The translations under genes were made by a program, and so were the position numbers. The notes beneath the pieces were generated by a model that saw only the letters and a program-made list of their open reading frames with translations, was not told the DNA's origin and did not search any database. This document shows, piece after piece, positions 1 through 9,140 of a stretch of 64,000 bases of DNA (its first letter is position 1; every line of letters begins with the position of its first letter). Source of the stretch: Fluoribacter dumoffii NY 23 (GTDB lineage Bacteria > Pseudomonadota > Gammaproteobacteria > Legionellales > Legionellaceae); contig NZ_CM001373.1 in NCBI RefSeq assembly GCF_000236165.1, forward strand, positions 1,094,304 to 1,158,303. Direction: 5' to 3'.

Positions 1-1996
1 CCCCACGTATTATATTTTTACGTAAAAAACGAGATGGGGATAAAGCATGCTCTAAATTGCGCGGTAAACAACTTACTTCCTTGTTGATAAAAGAGGCGAG
101 CCATTCGGCACTTAATGGAATGGTCGTAAGACCTCGAGAACCAAACCCGGCACAGGCATAAAGACCAGGATAGTAAGAGCCAGACTGGGCTATCCAACGT
201 TTTGCGTTAGTCTCCAATGAGGCAAATTGCTGGATAAATAGCTCCGCGTTGGCAATTTTACCGACTAAAGGAAGGTAATCTGGTGTTGAAGCTCTAATCC
301 CTGCCCAATGAGTTTTTACCTCATCCGACCAATGAGTTTTTGGGACTAATTGTTTTAACTTGGATAAATTAATCAGATCATCCTGGGATTTAATTACATT
401 CTCTGCAGTTTTTAACTCATAAGTGGCGCCTAGATGATGCATCCCTTGAAGAGCAGGAAGAACATGTCCCTCACCACATAATGGGAGTTTTAAACAAGCA
501 CTTTGTTCTGTTGATGCAATGGCAGTCATTTGCCCTCGAATAGAATTCACAGGCAAGTGTTTTGTTTCCTTGAATGAGTTAATCTTATAGCCATTAGCCA
601 AAATGAGTACTTCGGCTTCCAAATTGTTGATTATCCATTTTTTATCGAACACCAATTGGTTTACAGAAGTATTAGTGAGCAAGGAAATCCCCTCTCGATT
701 AATCAAAAACTGACATAACTCAGGTGAGTTTATCCATCCTGATAAAGGAATGTACAATCCTGGTTTCTCTAGAGGAAGCCCTGCTAACTCAGAAGCTTGT
801 TGTATATCGACTAAAGTTCCCAATTCCGGATAATGATTAAGCCAAGAGTGCAAGCTGGATTGAGTGGTTTTCTCCTTGTCAGAGTATGCAAGTAATAAAG
901 AACCACATAATTCTCCAATCTTTTCATGTTTCACAATCGGTTGATAAAATCGTGAAGCATACAAAAAAGCAGTTAGCATAAATTGTGTTAAGGGCGACTT
1001 GTAAGCAGAAAGCTTGGGGAATAACACCGCTTGCTGATTCGCGGAACCTCCATTTCCGGCTTGAGGCAACTCATCAACAAGTGTAACTTTCCACCCTCTT
1101 TTGTTAAGTGCGTAAGCAGTACAACAACCCGCCAAACCCGCACCTAAAATAATTGCCGATTTGCTGGAATATTTTTCAGGTTCACTCACATGCCATGGAG
1201 TGTGACGTTTCGCTGCATTGTTCAACGCTCTTTTAGCCAGATGGGCACAAAGCATATGGCGTTTTCGTCCAAACCCTTTCCTTTTTTCAACAACAAATCC
1301 ATTCTGACTTAAGCCTTTTTTCACTGAACTTGCAGCTGTGTATGTTGCGAGTGTAGTGGAGTTCTCTTGAGATAACAGAGCAATAATTTTAATAAGGGCT
1401 TCCGACCACATGCTTGCATTTTTTGCAGGGGCAAAACCGTCAAGGAACCATGCATCGACAAAGGCCGTTCTGAGTTTACTCTCTAGTGATGACTCGCCAC
1501 AAATTAACAGTTGCTCATAGCACTCCAGTGCATCCCCCAGCATTAAAGTCAAACTCACTCTACCACCACAAAAGGACAAATAGTGATAGCCCGGAGTTAA
1601 TACAGGATAATCAGCTATAAGCTGCTGTGCATAATGTTCCAATTGTGGCCACGCTGCAAGACTTTTTATTAAATCATCAAGCGATAAAGGATGTTTTTCA
1701 CATGAAATAAAATGCAATTGGCATGACTTTGGTGCATATTGTTCCCACAAGCTCCAACTAACAAGGAAATTTAAACCTATTCCAAAACCTGTTTCAGCAA
1801 TGGTAAACCTTTTAGGTTCTTCCTCAGAAAAGGACTGCCACCGATTGATTAAATCATTACCATTAATAAATACATGTAAGGATTGATTTATACCCCCTTC
1901 AGAGGAGTGGTAAACATCATCATAGTGTGTGGAAAAAGGCAGAGCATCATGCCAGTCAAGCTCCGCCTTATTAATAGGTACAAAAAAATTACTCAC
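1..1996 (-). CDS. mnmC: tRNA U34 methyltransferase/oxidase MnmC (3' end beyond window)
   Basis: Bifunctional enzyme that finishes the mnm5s2U34 modification of tRNA: an FAD domain removes the carboxymethyl group and a SAM domain methylates the product. The reading frame is open for 665 codons from a GTG at 1996 to the left edge; E. coli MnmC is 668 aa, so only a few C-terminal residues should be missing. The N-terminal half has the SAM-binding stretch ETGFGIGLNF (about residue 68) and LDGFAPAKN. The second half opens with a Rossmann dinucleotide motif, GAGLAGCCTAY, and carries the FAD oxidase domain. The GTG start is chosen because the ATG two bases upstream runs straight into TGA. It overlaps the end of the upstream transporter gene by 8 bp, so the two are probably translationally coupled. 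Confidence 0.93.
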   Translation of the reverse strand, partial: MSNFFVPINKAELDWHDALPFSTHYDDVYHSSEGGINQSLHVFINGNDLINRWQSFSEEEPKRFTIAETGFGIGLNFLVSWSLWEQYAPKSCQLHFISCEKHPLSLDDLIKSLAAWPQLEHYAQQLIADYPVLTPGYHYLSFCGGRVSLTLMLGDALECYEQLLICGESSLESKLRTAFVDAWFLDGFAPAKNASMWSEALIKIIALLSQENSTTLATYTAASSVKKGLSQNGFVVEKRKGFGRKRHMLCAHLAKRALNNAAKRHTPWHVSEPEKYSSKSAIILGAGLAGCCTAYALNKRGWKVTLVDELPQAGNGGSANQQAVLFPKLSAYKSPLTQFMLTAFLYASRFYQPIVKHEKIGELCGSLLLAYSDKEKTTQSSLHSWLNHYPELGTLVDIQQASELAGLPLEKPGLYIPLSGWINSPELCQFLINREGISLLTNTSVNQLVFDKKWIINNLEAEVLILANGYKINSFKETKHLPVNSIRGQMTAIASTEQSACLKLPLCGEGHVLPALQGMHHLGATYELKTAENVIKSQDDLINLSKLKQLVPKTHWSDEVKTHWAGIRASTPDYLPLVGKIANAELFIQQFASLETNAKRWIAQSGSYYPGLYACAGFGSRGLTTIPLSAEWLASFINKEVSCLPRNLEHALSPSRFLRKNIIRG

Positions 1997-3515
1997 ATAC
2001 AACAACCCGATTTGTAGCCATCCCTTTGGCTTCTTTTAGTTCAGTTCCTTTTTTTTCCTGGATTAATTCCCGCAGCTTTGGCACGAGAATAAAAAGTACA
2101 AGGGAAGAGGCCATTGCAAACAACCCTAACATTAAAAACACATGGCTGTAGCCGCTGTTAGTTACCAAGGGTGAAATACTGTCTTGCCCTTCTACCATCA
2201 AATTTGAACTATAACTGGATAATGTCGCACCCACACCCGTATTAAGCATCCACATTCCCATCATCACACCTTGCAAGGAGGAAGGGGCAAGGTATCCTAT
2301 CATAGCATAACCAATCGGGGATATTAAAAGTTCCCCAATACTTTGTATAACGTAACTTATGATGATCCAGGAAGGATTTACTAATCCTTCATAATTAGCA
2401 TAGGCAATGCCTATGGGTAATATGACAAATGCAATTCCAATAAAGAGTAATGCCAGTGCAAACTGTGTCGGAATATTAATTTGTATCCCCTTCCGGCGCA
2501 TTTTATGCAAAATTACCCCTAACAATGGGCCGCCAATAACTATGGCTACTGTGTTAATGTTTTGGAACCATTGTGGCGGAATAACCCAATTAGCATATTC
2601 ACGCTGTACATTATGATCAATAAAAACGGTAAGCCCCATAGGCGCTATTTGATAGAGCATCCAAAAAATTGTCCCTACAATCATCAACACAGCAAATGCG
2701 ATTATCTTATTTCTTGCTTCTCTTACTGGTTGTTGATTTGCCAAATACAAAGTGACTCCCAACATAATCAACCCAGTCAATAGGACCAATTTTTTGGCCC
2801 AGTCTGCATATTGCAACATTTGACTTAGTAAGAGAGGAAGTACAAGAATCATGGTACATCCTAAAAGAGCGGCTTTTTTTTGAGAACTCTTGTCTTTGTT
2901 AGAAAAACTCGTTTCCCTATCTGATAATTGGTGCCAACAATATAAACAGATGAGTAAAGCGATTAAATTACCCAAGCTGCTCAATAAAAACAGCCGCTCA
3001 TAATTTTGGGTTAGCTGAAAAATACCGCTTAAGCTAAAACCAACAAAAAAGCCAATATTCATTCCGGCATAATTCATAAGGAAAGCAGTCTCTCGGCGGG
3101 TATCTTCAGGAGAAAATCTTTGTGTGAGCATACAATTTAAACACGTAACATTTAAACCAGATCCCGTTAAAAAAAAGGCCAATCCATAGTAAAGAAAAGA
3201 AAGCTCGCCTAAAGATAATAGGATGCACCCTATAATTTGTGCTGCCATTCCGGTACAAAATAAAGCCCGATTTGAAAGTAAACGCCCACCCCAAAAACCG
3301 CCAAGCAAATGCAAACCGTAATTGAATGCTATGAAAACTCCCATAATACTGTTCGCGGTGCTAATTTGAAGCCCCAATTTACCTTCCATATATAATACAA
3401 GAGTCGAATAAAGAACGCTAAAACTTAGAGTGGAGACAATTTGAATAAAAAATAATGGAACAATTCCTTGTGGCATTGATTTACTGAATTCTTTTCTGTT
3501 TGTCATTCCCGACAT
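1989..3515 (-). CDS. POT/PTR-family MFS transporter (peptide transporter-like)
   Basis: Inner-membrane protein of 508 aa with about 12-14 hydrophobic segments, similar in layout to proton-dependent oligopeptide transporters. POT-like landmarks include a segment around residues 150-165 with NYAGMNIGFFVG (compare NxGxxxG in the family) and a late segment QSIGELLISPIGYAM that matches the conserved POT helix (GExxxxPxG). The first helix reads QIVSTLSFSVLYSTLVLYM and lacks the ExxER proton/peptide motif usual for canonical peptide symporters, so the substrate and coupling are uncertain. A Shine-Dalgarno-like AGGAAG precedes the ATG. The gene overlaps mnmC by 8 bp. An amino-acid or other MFS substrate is possible. 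Confidence 0.72.
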   Translation of the reverse strand: MSGMTNRKEFSKSMPQGIVPLFFIQIVSTLSFSVLYSTLVLYMEGKLGLQISTANSIMGVFIAFNYGLHLLGGFWGGRLLSNRALFCTGMAAQIIGCILLSLGELSFLYYGLAFFLTGSGLNVTCLNCMLTQRFSPEDTRRETAFLMNYAGMNIGFFVGFSLSGIFQLTQNYERLFLLSSLGNLIALLICLYCWHQLSDRETSFSNKDKSSQKKAALLGCTMILVLPLLLSQMLQYADWAKKLVLLTGLIMLGVTLYLANQQPVREARNKIIAFAVLMIVGTIFWMLYQIAPMGLTVFIDHNVQREYANWVIPPQWFQNINTVAIVIGGPLLGVILHKMRRKGIQINIPTQFALALLFIGIAFVILPIGIAYANYEGLVNPSWIIISYVIQSIGELLISPIGYAMIGYLAPSSLQGVMMGMWMLNTGVGATLSSYSSNLMVEGQDSISPLVTNSGYSHVFLMLGLFAMASSLVLFILVPKLRELIQEKKGTELKEAKGMATNRVVVCE

Positions 3516-3618
3516 AAGACTTCCTTGTTAATTCAAGACCATTTCTGAATATGACATGTGAAAAAATTACTGTCTAGTACCTTTAAAAAAATTTTATTTT
3601 TAATTTTTTGGTATAGTT

Positions 3619-3636
3619 CTCTATCTCCTGATAGAG
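3619..3636. other. Perfect 7-bp hairpin between hemL and the transporter gene
   Basis: CTCTATC (3619-3625) and GATAGAG (3630-3636) are exact reverse complements around a TCCT loop. It lies downstream of hemL on the minus strand. No run of T follows on either strand, so it may be an RNA-stabilising hairpin rather than an intrinsic terminator. Confidence 0.35.
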
Positions 3637-3714
3637 TGCGGAGTAATCTGAGAATTTTAAGAATTCCGACTACCCGCACGATTAAAATTACAATTTAAAT
3701 TAAGTACTCACTTA

Positions 3715-5001
3715 CTATTTTGATAACTCCCTAAGAACTTCCTCTGCCGCCTTTTGAGTCTTGGCAATCTCATATTCTCCGTGGGCACTAGAAACAAATC
3801 CTGCCTCATACATGGAAGGAGCGAAATAAACCCCCTTTGCCAACATCCCATGATAGAATTTTTTGAATAAAGCTTCATCGGACGCAGCGATATCAGCATA
3901 GTCTGCAATGCACTTTTTATCTGTAAAACAAAAACCAAACATTCCGCCTAAAGACGCAGTAAAAAATGGAATTTTCAAGGATTCCGCAACAGAAGCTAAG
4001 GCATGGGTTAACGCTTGGGTGGTTTGAGTTAATTTATCAAAAAATCCAATTTTTTCGATTTCGGATAATGTTGCAAGACCGGCGGCCATAGCTAAAGGAT
4101 TCCCCGAAAGAGTTCCTGCCTGGTATACAGGGCCCTCTGGAGCAAGAAAAGACATAATTTCTGCTTTTCCACCTAGAGCACCTACAGGCATACCACCACC
4201 TATAACCTTACCCAACGTGGTAATATCAGGGGTAATTCCAAATATACCCTGAGCCCCTTGTAAGCTCACTCTAAAACCGGTCATTACTTCGTCAAAAATT
4301 AATAATGCATTATATTGATCGCATAATTGCCGTAATCCTTGCAAAAATTCGGGTTTAGGTAACACAAATCCCATATTTCCTGCTATGGGCTCCAATATGA
4401 CTGCAGCAATATCGTCGGGAAATTTTTCAAATAATTGGGCCGTTTGACCCAAATCGTTAAAATTTGCTGTGAGGGTATGTTCTGTAACACTTTGTGGTAT
4501 TCCGGGAGTGGAGGGAATGCCCAGGGTAAGCAGACCAGAACCGGCTTTGACAAGCAAGCTGTCACTGTGTCCATGATAACACCCATTGAATTTGATAAAC
4601 TTATTTTTCTTGGTTACCCCACGAGCCAGCCGAATGGCGGTCATGGTTGCCTCGGTACCCGAGTTCACCATACGTACTTTTTCAATCGAAGGAATCAAAG
4701 AAATAATTTTTTCAGCTAATTGCACTTCAAGTTCGGTAGGCGCCCCGAAACTCATTCCGCTATGAAGGACACGATTTACCGCTTCAATGACGCCTGAATG
4801 ACAATGCCCCAGAATTAATGGGCCCCAGGATCCCACATAATCAATGTACTCGTTGTTATCTACGTCAATAAGATAAGCACCTTTGCCTTGTTTAAAAAAG
4901 ATGGGCTCGCCACCTACTCCTTTGAATGCCCGAACAGGGGAATTTACTCCACCAGGAATAAGTGTTTGGGCTTGATGAAATAAATCTGTTGAACGCGTCA
5001 T
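3715..5001 (-). CDS. hemL: Glutamate-1-semialdehyde 2,1-aminomutase
   Basis: PLP enzyme that converts glutamate-1-semialdehyde to 5-aminolevulinate in the C5 route to tetrapyrroles. Length (428 aa) is standard for the family. Family motifs are complete: N-terminal PGGVNSPVRAF, MVNSGTEATMTAIRLAR, the substrate-side stretch YHGHSD, FDEVMTGFR, and the PLP lysine in TLGKVIGGGMPVGA. An AGGAG ribosome binding site sits just before the ATG. With hemJ (protoporphyrinogen oxidase) about 500 bp away on the same strand, this is a small haem-synthesis neighbourhood, although rubredoxin on the opposite strand separates the two genes. Confidence 0.97.
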   Translation of the reverse strand: MTRSTDLFHQAQTLIPGGVNSPVRAFKGVGGEPIFFKQGKGAYLIDVDNNEYIDYVGSWGPLILGHCHSGVIEAVNRVLHSGMSFGAPTELEVQLAEKIISLIPSIEKVRMVNSGTEATMTAIRLARGVTKKNKFIKFNGCYHGHSDSLLVKAGSGLLTLGIPSTPGIPQSVTEHTLTANFNDLGQTAQLFEKFPDDIAAVILEPIAGNMGFVLPKPEFLQGLRQLCDQYNALLIFDEVMTGFRVSLQGAQGIFGITPDITTLGKVIGGGMPVGALGGKAEIMSFLAPEGPVYQAGTLSGNPLAMAAGLATLSEIEKIGFFDKLTQTTQALTHALASVAESLKIPFFTASLGGMFGFCFTDKKCIADYADIAASDEALFKKFYHGMLAKGVYFAPSMYEAGFVSSAHGEYEIAKTQKAAEEVLRELSK

Positions 5002-5124
5002 AAAATTCTCCTAATTTTGCGGTATAATATTACAAAGTTTCAGAAAAATTGGCAAAAAAAGTGGTTAATCTTTACATCGGAGCCCACAATAGCTAAATTA
5101 CCCCTTTTTTAAATGAGTGTTATT

Positions 5125-5301
5125 ATGCAAGATTATAAAAAATATATTTGTGTCATTTGTGGATTTATTTATGATGAGGCTGAAGGATGGCCTGAAGATG
5201 GAATTGAACCGGGTACACGTTGGGAAGATGTCCCGGAAAATTGGTTTTGCCCAGATTGTGGGGCGGGTAAAGAAGATTTTGATATGGTAGAAATGGAATA
5301 A
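5125..5301 (+). CDS. rubA: Rubredoxin
   Basis: Small (58 aa) one-iron electron carrier. Both iron-binding knuckles are visible: CVICGF near the N-terminus and CPDCGAG near the C-terminus, with the family signature [12 protein letters not shown] between them. An upstream in-frame ATG at 5113 exists, but nothing like a ribosome binding site precedes it. The ATG at 5125 has a GAGTG element upstream and gives the usual rubredoxin N-terminus. The gene is transcribed alone, divergent from hemL. The partner oxidoreductase is not in the window. Confidence 0.93.
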   Translation: MQDYKKYICVICGFIYDEAEGWPEDGIEPGTRWEDVPENWFCPDCGAGKEDFDMVEME

Positions 5302-5522
5302 ACTGCCCTTTAGGTCCTGAATTAGCGCCGCATGATCTTGTTTAAAATGGTCCCTGCATGCGGCACAATCCTCGTTTCGATGAACTTGTCTTACTGTCAA
5401 AAATGACGTCAAACGCCAAATCATAAGACTTTAATTTATAAGCAATTCACGATTTCCTCTTTGAATTCCATCATTTACTGCCAATTGATTCACCGAATGT
5501 GATTGGACGGCTTTGGCAATAA

Positions 5523-5942
5523 TTAGGGTTTCACTACTACTAATATAACTATAGCAATCAGAAACAAGGTAGGGGTTTCATTATAGATACGAAAAAACCG
5601 GGATTTTTTCTGATTCTTATTCTGTGCAAATAATTTTAGATAATGTCCACAAAATAAGTGATAAATCCATAGCAACACCACAAGGCTTAATTTGGCATGC
5701 ATCCACCCTGCTTTGAGGTAATAGTCAGAATTGTAACTTAGAAGCCATAATCCCAATAAAGTGGTCAGGACAGCAGCTGGCCAGGTAATGCCATAGTAGA
5801 GCCTTTTTTCCATTATTTTGAAACGATGAATACTTATCTCATCCTGGGTATCAGCATGATAAACAAATAATCGGGGTAGGTAAAATAGTCCTGCAAACCA
5901 TGCAACCATGGCAATAATGTGGAATGCTTTAACGTATAGCAT
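5523..5942 (-). CDS. hemJ: Protoporphyrinogen IX oxidase HemJ
   Basis: Inner-membrane protein of 139 aa in the HemJ (formerly UPF0093) family, which oxidises protoporphyrinogen IX to protoporphyrin IX in bacteria lacking HemG or HemY. Seen: KAFHIIAMVAWFAGLFYLPRLFVYH at the N-terminus with the conserved His, a MHAKL segment with the conserved Lys near residue 80, and about four hydrophobic helices. The start abuts terC, whose stop lies 2 bp upstream, so terC-hemJ probably form one minus-strand transcript. Function follows from established family knowledge. Confidence 0.9.
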   Translation of the reverse strand: MLYVKAFHIIAMVAWFAGLFYLPRLFVYHADTQDEISIHRFKIMEKRLYYGITWPAAVLTTLLGLWLLSYNSDYYLKAGWMHAKLSLVVLLWIYHLFCGHYLKLFAQNKNQKKSRFFRIYNETPTLFLIAIVILVVVKP

Positions 5943-5944
5943 GA

Positions 5945-6691
5945 TTAATTTCCTGATTTACGCCTATGATTTTTGCGTGAGCGTTTCAATAAATTAAGCG
6001 ATTCAACTGCTAGTGAAAAACCCATAGCGAAGTAGATATATCCTCGAGGAATATGGAAAGAAAAACCGTCGGCAACTAATACCATGCCAATTAAAATTAG
6101 ATAACTTAACGCAAGCATTTTGATTGTAGGATGTTCTTTAATAAATGCACTTACCGTTTCACTGGCAAAAATCATAATCAAAATAGCGCACGAAATTGCC
6201 AATGCCATAACCCAAAATCGAGAGGTCAACCCTACAGCGGTTAAAACACTGTCGAGAGAAAATATAAGATCCATGACAACAATTTGAAAAATAACCATTC
6301 GGAAAGTAGCTTTGCGGGAATGCAATTTTTCATTCACTAAAGCATGTTCTTCCGTAACGTCCTGATGGATTTCATCAGTAGCTTTCCAGATTAAAAATGC
6401 ACCGCCTAAAATAAGGAAAAAATCACGGGCTGAGAAAGGCATCTGATAGATTGAAAACAAAGGCTTGGTTAATTTAATCAAGTCAACCGCAACCGCAAGC
6501 AAGATTAATCGCATAATCCAGGACAATGTAAGTCCCCATCGCCTTGCTTTCTTTCTTTGCTCGGAGGGCAATCTTTCAGATAAGATCGATAAAATAACCA
6601 GATTATCAATCCCTAAAACAATTTCCAAAATGACCAAAACGATCAAACTCGCACTTATATCAATAAAATCCATCAAATCCTCAGATGTCAT
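5945..6691 (-). CDS. TerC/YgdQ-family integral membrane protein
   Basis: A 248-aa membrane protein with about seven hydrophobic helices. It carries family hallmarks of acidic residues inside membrane segments: EIVLGIDNLVILSILS near residue 25 and MDLIFSLDSVLTAVG near residue 140. TerC relatives are implicated in metal (for example manganese) efflux and tellurite resistance, but the substrate cannot be read here. The C-terminus ends in a basic tail (RSRKNHRRKSG). It is followed immediately by hemJ. Confidence 0.85.
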   Translation of the reverse strand: MTSEDLMDFIDISASLIVLVILEIVLGIDNLVILSILSERLPSEQRKKARRWGLTLSWIMRLILLAVAVDLIKLTKPLFSIYQMPFSARDFFLILGGAFLIWKATDEIHQDVTEEHALVNEKLHSRKATFRMVIFQIVVMDLIFSLDSVLTAVGLTSRFWVMALAISCAILIMIFASETVSAFIKEHPTIKMLALSYLILIGMVLVADGFSFHIPRGYIYFAMGFSLAVESLNLLKRSRKNHRRKSGN

Positions 6692-6823
6692 AAATTGAAA
6701 ACTATATGATATACCCTTAATTTAATATTTACCTAAATTTTTCTTAAAAATTTTCTGTCGAGTGTCCAGGGAACTAATCCCAATTGTTCATCCAAATAGT
6801 CTTTACCAAGAGATTCTTATGGA

Positions 6824-6844
6824 TGCCGCGGACAAGTCGCGGCA
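6824..6844. repeat. GC-rich palindrome, probable dispersed intergenic repeat
   Basis: TGCCGCG (6824-6830) and CGCGGCA (6838-6844) are perfect inverted arms with a 7-base loop. They stand out in AT-rich surroundings and are followed by a G-run. The make-up suggests a REP-like dispersed element, but only one copy is seen in this window. Confidence 0.5.
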
Positions 6845-6914
6845 AGTGGGGGGAAGTAAATAGGCTTACTAAACCAGTGGGGGATTAAGTTGGAATCGGC
6901 GATACTTAAACCAG

Positions 6915-7012
6915 CGATCGGGATGAGTTGTAATTCGCACTGTTTGCGCTATCGATAGGAATGAATCGTAATTCATCCTATTTGCACTAGCAGTAGGGAT
7001 TATTTGTTACAC
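6915..7012. repeat. Degenerate tandem repeat, unit about 38 bp
   Basis: Two units, 6915-6951 and 6952-6989, share the pattern CGAT..GG.ATGA.T.GTAATTC....T.TTTGC.CTA. A third decayed copy begins at 6990 (GCAGTAGGGATTATTTGTTAC). The second unit contains an imperfect inverted repeat (GGAATGAAT ... AATTCATCC). Confidence 0.5.
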
Positions 7013-7130
7013 GCCCCTTCTTTACTGGCGCTGAAGTTGTCAACTTCTCCTGATTAAAGATGCGGTTTATAAAGTCAAATATTCCATTTATTGCTTGGCT
7101 TCTATATAATATTAGCGTTTACATTTATTC

Positions 7131-8489
7131 TTGAGAGATACAGAGATCATCAAATTTATCAAAAAGCTGTTAAAGAAAAACAGAGCACATGTTCCGCCTG
7201 TTGCTTCAGCTTATATAATTCCAAGGAATAAACATTCCATATCGAAGGCGGACATTAGCAGCAATGCGCTCAAAGTGCTTAACCGCCTGATTGGTGCTGG
7301 CTTTCAGGCGTACATCGTGGGAGGAAGTGTCAGGGATTTACTGCTCCATAAAGCCCCCAAGGATTTTGACGTTGCTACTGATGCAACTCCCAATCAAGTC
7401 AAGAGTTTATTTCGAAATGGACGTATTATTGGACGACGATTCAAGCTCGTGCATATACTCTTCCATCGGGAAATTATTGAGGTTGCCACCTTCCGAGGTC
7501 ACGCGGCGGTCGATGAGAGCCAACAAACAAATGAACGTGGCATGCTGGTTCGTGATAATGCCTACGGGTCTCTTGATGAAGATGCCTGGCGGCGCGATTT
7601 CACGATTAATTCGCTTTATTACAATATTAACGACTCCACAATCATTGATTTTACTGGTGGCGTAAAAGACGTAGAACAAAAACTGATTCGCATGATAGGT
7701 GACCCGGTAAAACGTTACCAGGAAGATCCGGTACGTATGTTACGCGCGATTCGCTTTAGTGCAAAATTAAATTTTAAACTCGCACCCGAGACAGAAGCTC
7801 CATTTCCTGAAATAAGTCATCTCATTACTCATGTTTCCAATTCACGTTTATTCGATGAAATGACCAAATTATATCAGTGCGGCAATGCAGAAGCGGTTCA
7901 AAGGCTTCTTATGCAATATGGGTTATTCCAGTATTTATGCCCCCAAACCCATTCACTGTTAAATAGCTCCTATCCGGTAACTGCATTACTCGCCATTGCT
8001 CTGGAAAATACTGACACGCGTATACGTGAAGATAAGCCAGTAACCCCAGCATTTTTATTTGCTGTGCTTTTATGGTTTCCAATGATTGAATGTTCAAAGG
8101 AATTGCAAAAAACAGGAATTGATCCACTTCCTTCTATAGAAAAAGCAATGTCCGTTGTCATTGCAGAACAAAATAAGATCATCTCAATTCCAAAACGGTA
8201 TACCCAGATTATTCGGGAAATTTGGTTATTACAGTATCGTTTTTCTAAACGACTTGGAGGAAGAGCCTTTAATCTTTTACAACACCCTCGATTTAGAGCT
8301 GCGTATGATTTCATGGCATTGCGTGCTCTTGCAGGTGATGAATCGATGGAACTGGCACAATGGTGGACAGCGTTCCAGGATGCTGATGAAATAGAACAAG
8401 GCAAAATGGTTGCCCAGTTAACCCCCGATTCTCCCAAACGCAAGCGTCGCCGTAAACCTAAAAGTAAAAAAACAAGCGAAACCCAATGA
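7131..8489 (+). CDS. pcnB: Poly(A) polymerase I
   Basis: Adds poly(A) tails to RNA 3' ends and promotes decay. It has a class II nucleotidyltransferase fold: GGSVRDLLL near residue 63, the catalytic acidic pair in KDFDVATDA, the RRFKLVHI segment, RRDFTINSLYYN, then the RNA-binding domain (EDPVRMLRAIRFSAKL). The C-terminus is strongly basic (KRKRRRKPKSKK). Length is 452 aa. The only workable start is TTG at 7131: the frame is closed by TAG at 7113 and has no ATG before the conserved core, while the 30 N-terminal residues resemble the basic N-terminus of E. coli PcnB. folK overlaps its stop by 4 bp, the same pcnB-folK pair as in E. coli. Confidence 0.93.
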   Translation: MRDTEIIKFIKKLLKKNRAHVPPVASAYIIPRNKHSISKADISSNALKVLNRLIGAGFQAYIVGGSVRDLLLHKAPKDFDVATDATPNQVKSLFRNGRIIGRRFKLVHILFHREIIEVATFRGHAAVDESQQTNERGMLVRDNAYGSLDEDAWRRDFTINSLYYNINDSTIIDFTGGVKDVEQKLIRMIGDPVKRYQEDPVRMLRAIRFSAKLNFKLAPETEAPFPEISHLITHVSNSRLFDEMTKLYQCGNAEAVQRLLMQYGLFQYLCPQTHSLLNSSYPVTALLAIALENTDTRIREDKPVTPAFLFAVLLWFPMIECSKELQKTGIDPLPSIEKAMSVVIAEQNKIISIPKRYTQIIREIWLLQYRFSKRLGGRAFNLLQHPRFRAAYDFMALRALAGDESMELAQWWTAFQDADEIEQGKMVAQLTPDSPKRKRRRKPKSKKTSETQ

Positions 8490-8956
8490 ATGTTTGTTAT
8501 TTAGGTTTGGGATCCAATCAGCAAATGCCTGAACGTCAACTCAGGCAAGCAATTAAATCAATTAAAGCATTACGCCATACTGTGGTTACCAAAGTATCCT
8601 CTTTTTACTGGACGAAAGCCTGGGGATTACAAGGGCAACAGGATTTTTGTAATGCGGTAATAGAACTCATTACCTATTTATCTCCCTTACAATTACTCAA
8701 TGCCTGCCAAAAAATCGAAAAACAACAAGGTCGTGTGCGAAAAAAACGCTGGGGGCCCAGAATTATTGATATTGATCTGCTTTTTTATGAAAATCGGGTT
8801 ATCCGATCTAAAAAACTCACATTACCTCACCCACACATTCAAGCTAGAGATTTTGTATTAAACCCTCTTATGGAAATTAACCCTAATTACAAGATAAAAG
8901 ATTCAACGGGTTTTAATTCCGATTTCCAGCTCGATGAGCAGTGTATAAGCATATAG
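8486..8956 (+). CDS. folK: 6-hydroxymethyl-7,8-dihydropterin pyrophosphokinase
   Basis: Transfers pyrophosphate from ATP to 6-hydroxymethyl-dihydropterin in folate synthesis. It is 156 aa, normal for HPPK. It starts with the YLGLGSN motif and contains the signature RWGPRIIDIDLLFY with the Mg-binding DxD, then LPHPHIQARDFVLNPL. Its ATG overlaps the pcnB stop (ATGA), indicating translational coupling. Confidence 0.95.
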   Translation: MNVCYLGLGSNQQMPERQLRQAIKSIKALRHTVVTKVSSFYWTKAWGLQGQQDFCNAVIELITYLSPLQLLNACQKIEKQQGRVRKKRWGPRIIDIDLLFYENRVIRSKKLTLPHPHIQARDFVLNPLMEINPNYKIKDSTGFNSDFQLDEQCISI

Positions 8957-8969
8957 GAAAAATCAGATT

Positions 8970-8999
8970 AGCATCCTCTTATCTCATCTTCAGGGTGCT
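8970..8999 (+). terminator. Possible terminator after folK
   Basis: AGCATCCT (8970-8977) pairs with AGGGTGCT (8992-8999), eight pairs with one G-T, around a 14-base loop. It is followed by TAATTATC, a poor T-tract, so this is a weak candidate. Confidence 0.35.
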
Positions 9000-9140
9000 T
9001 AATTATCAAAATAAATAGCCAATCCTAACTCCCTTCTTTGATTTCGAATTAAATAATTTTATTTTTTGATAAGTAAAATAGGTACTTATATCGAGGAATC
9101 TACTATTATTTAAGATAATAAATATAATTGTGAGGTTGCC

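Larger units (their letters stand above)
6692..7130. other. Intergenic region with repeats between terC and pcnB
   Basis: About 440 bp between divergently oriented terC and pcnB with no convincing ORF. The left third is AT-rich and probably holds the terC promoter. The middle holds a perfect GC-rich hairpin and a set of degenerate ~38-bp tandem units (listed separately). The right part precedes the unusual TTG start of pcnB. Confidence 0.6.

Noticed and set aside
5098-5424. Minus-strand ORF of 108 aa with CAACRDHFKQDH
   Set aside because: About half of it is antisense to rubredoxin and the C-terminal half looks non-coding; the first 40 residues are protein-like and might be a remnant, but there is not enough to call a gene.
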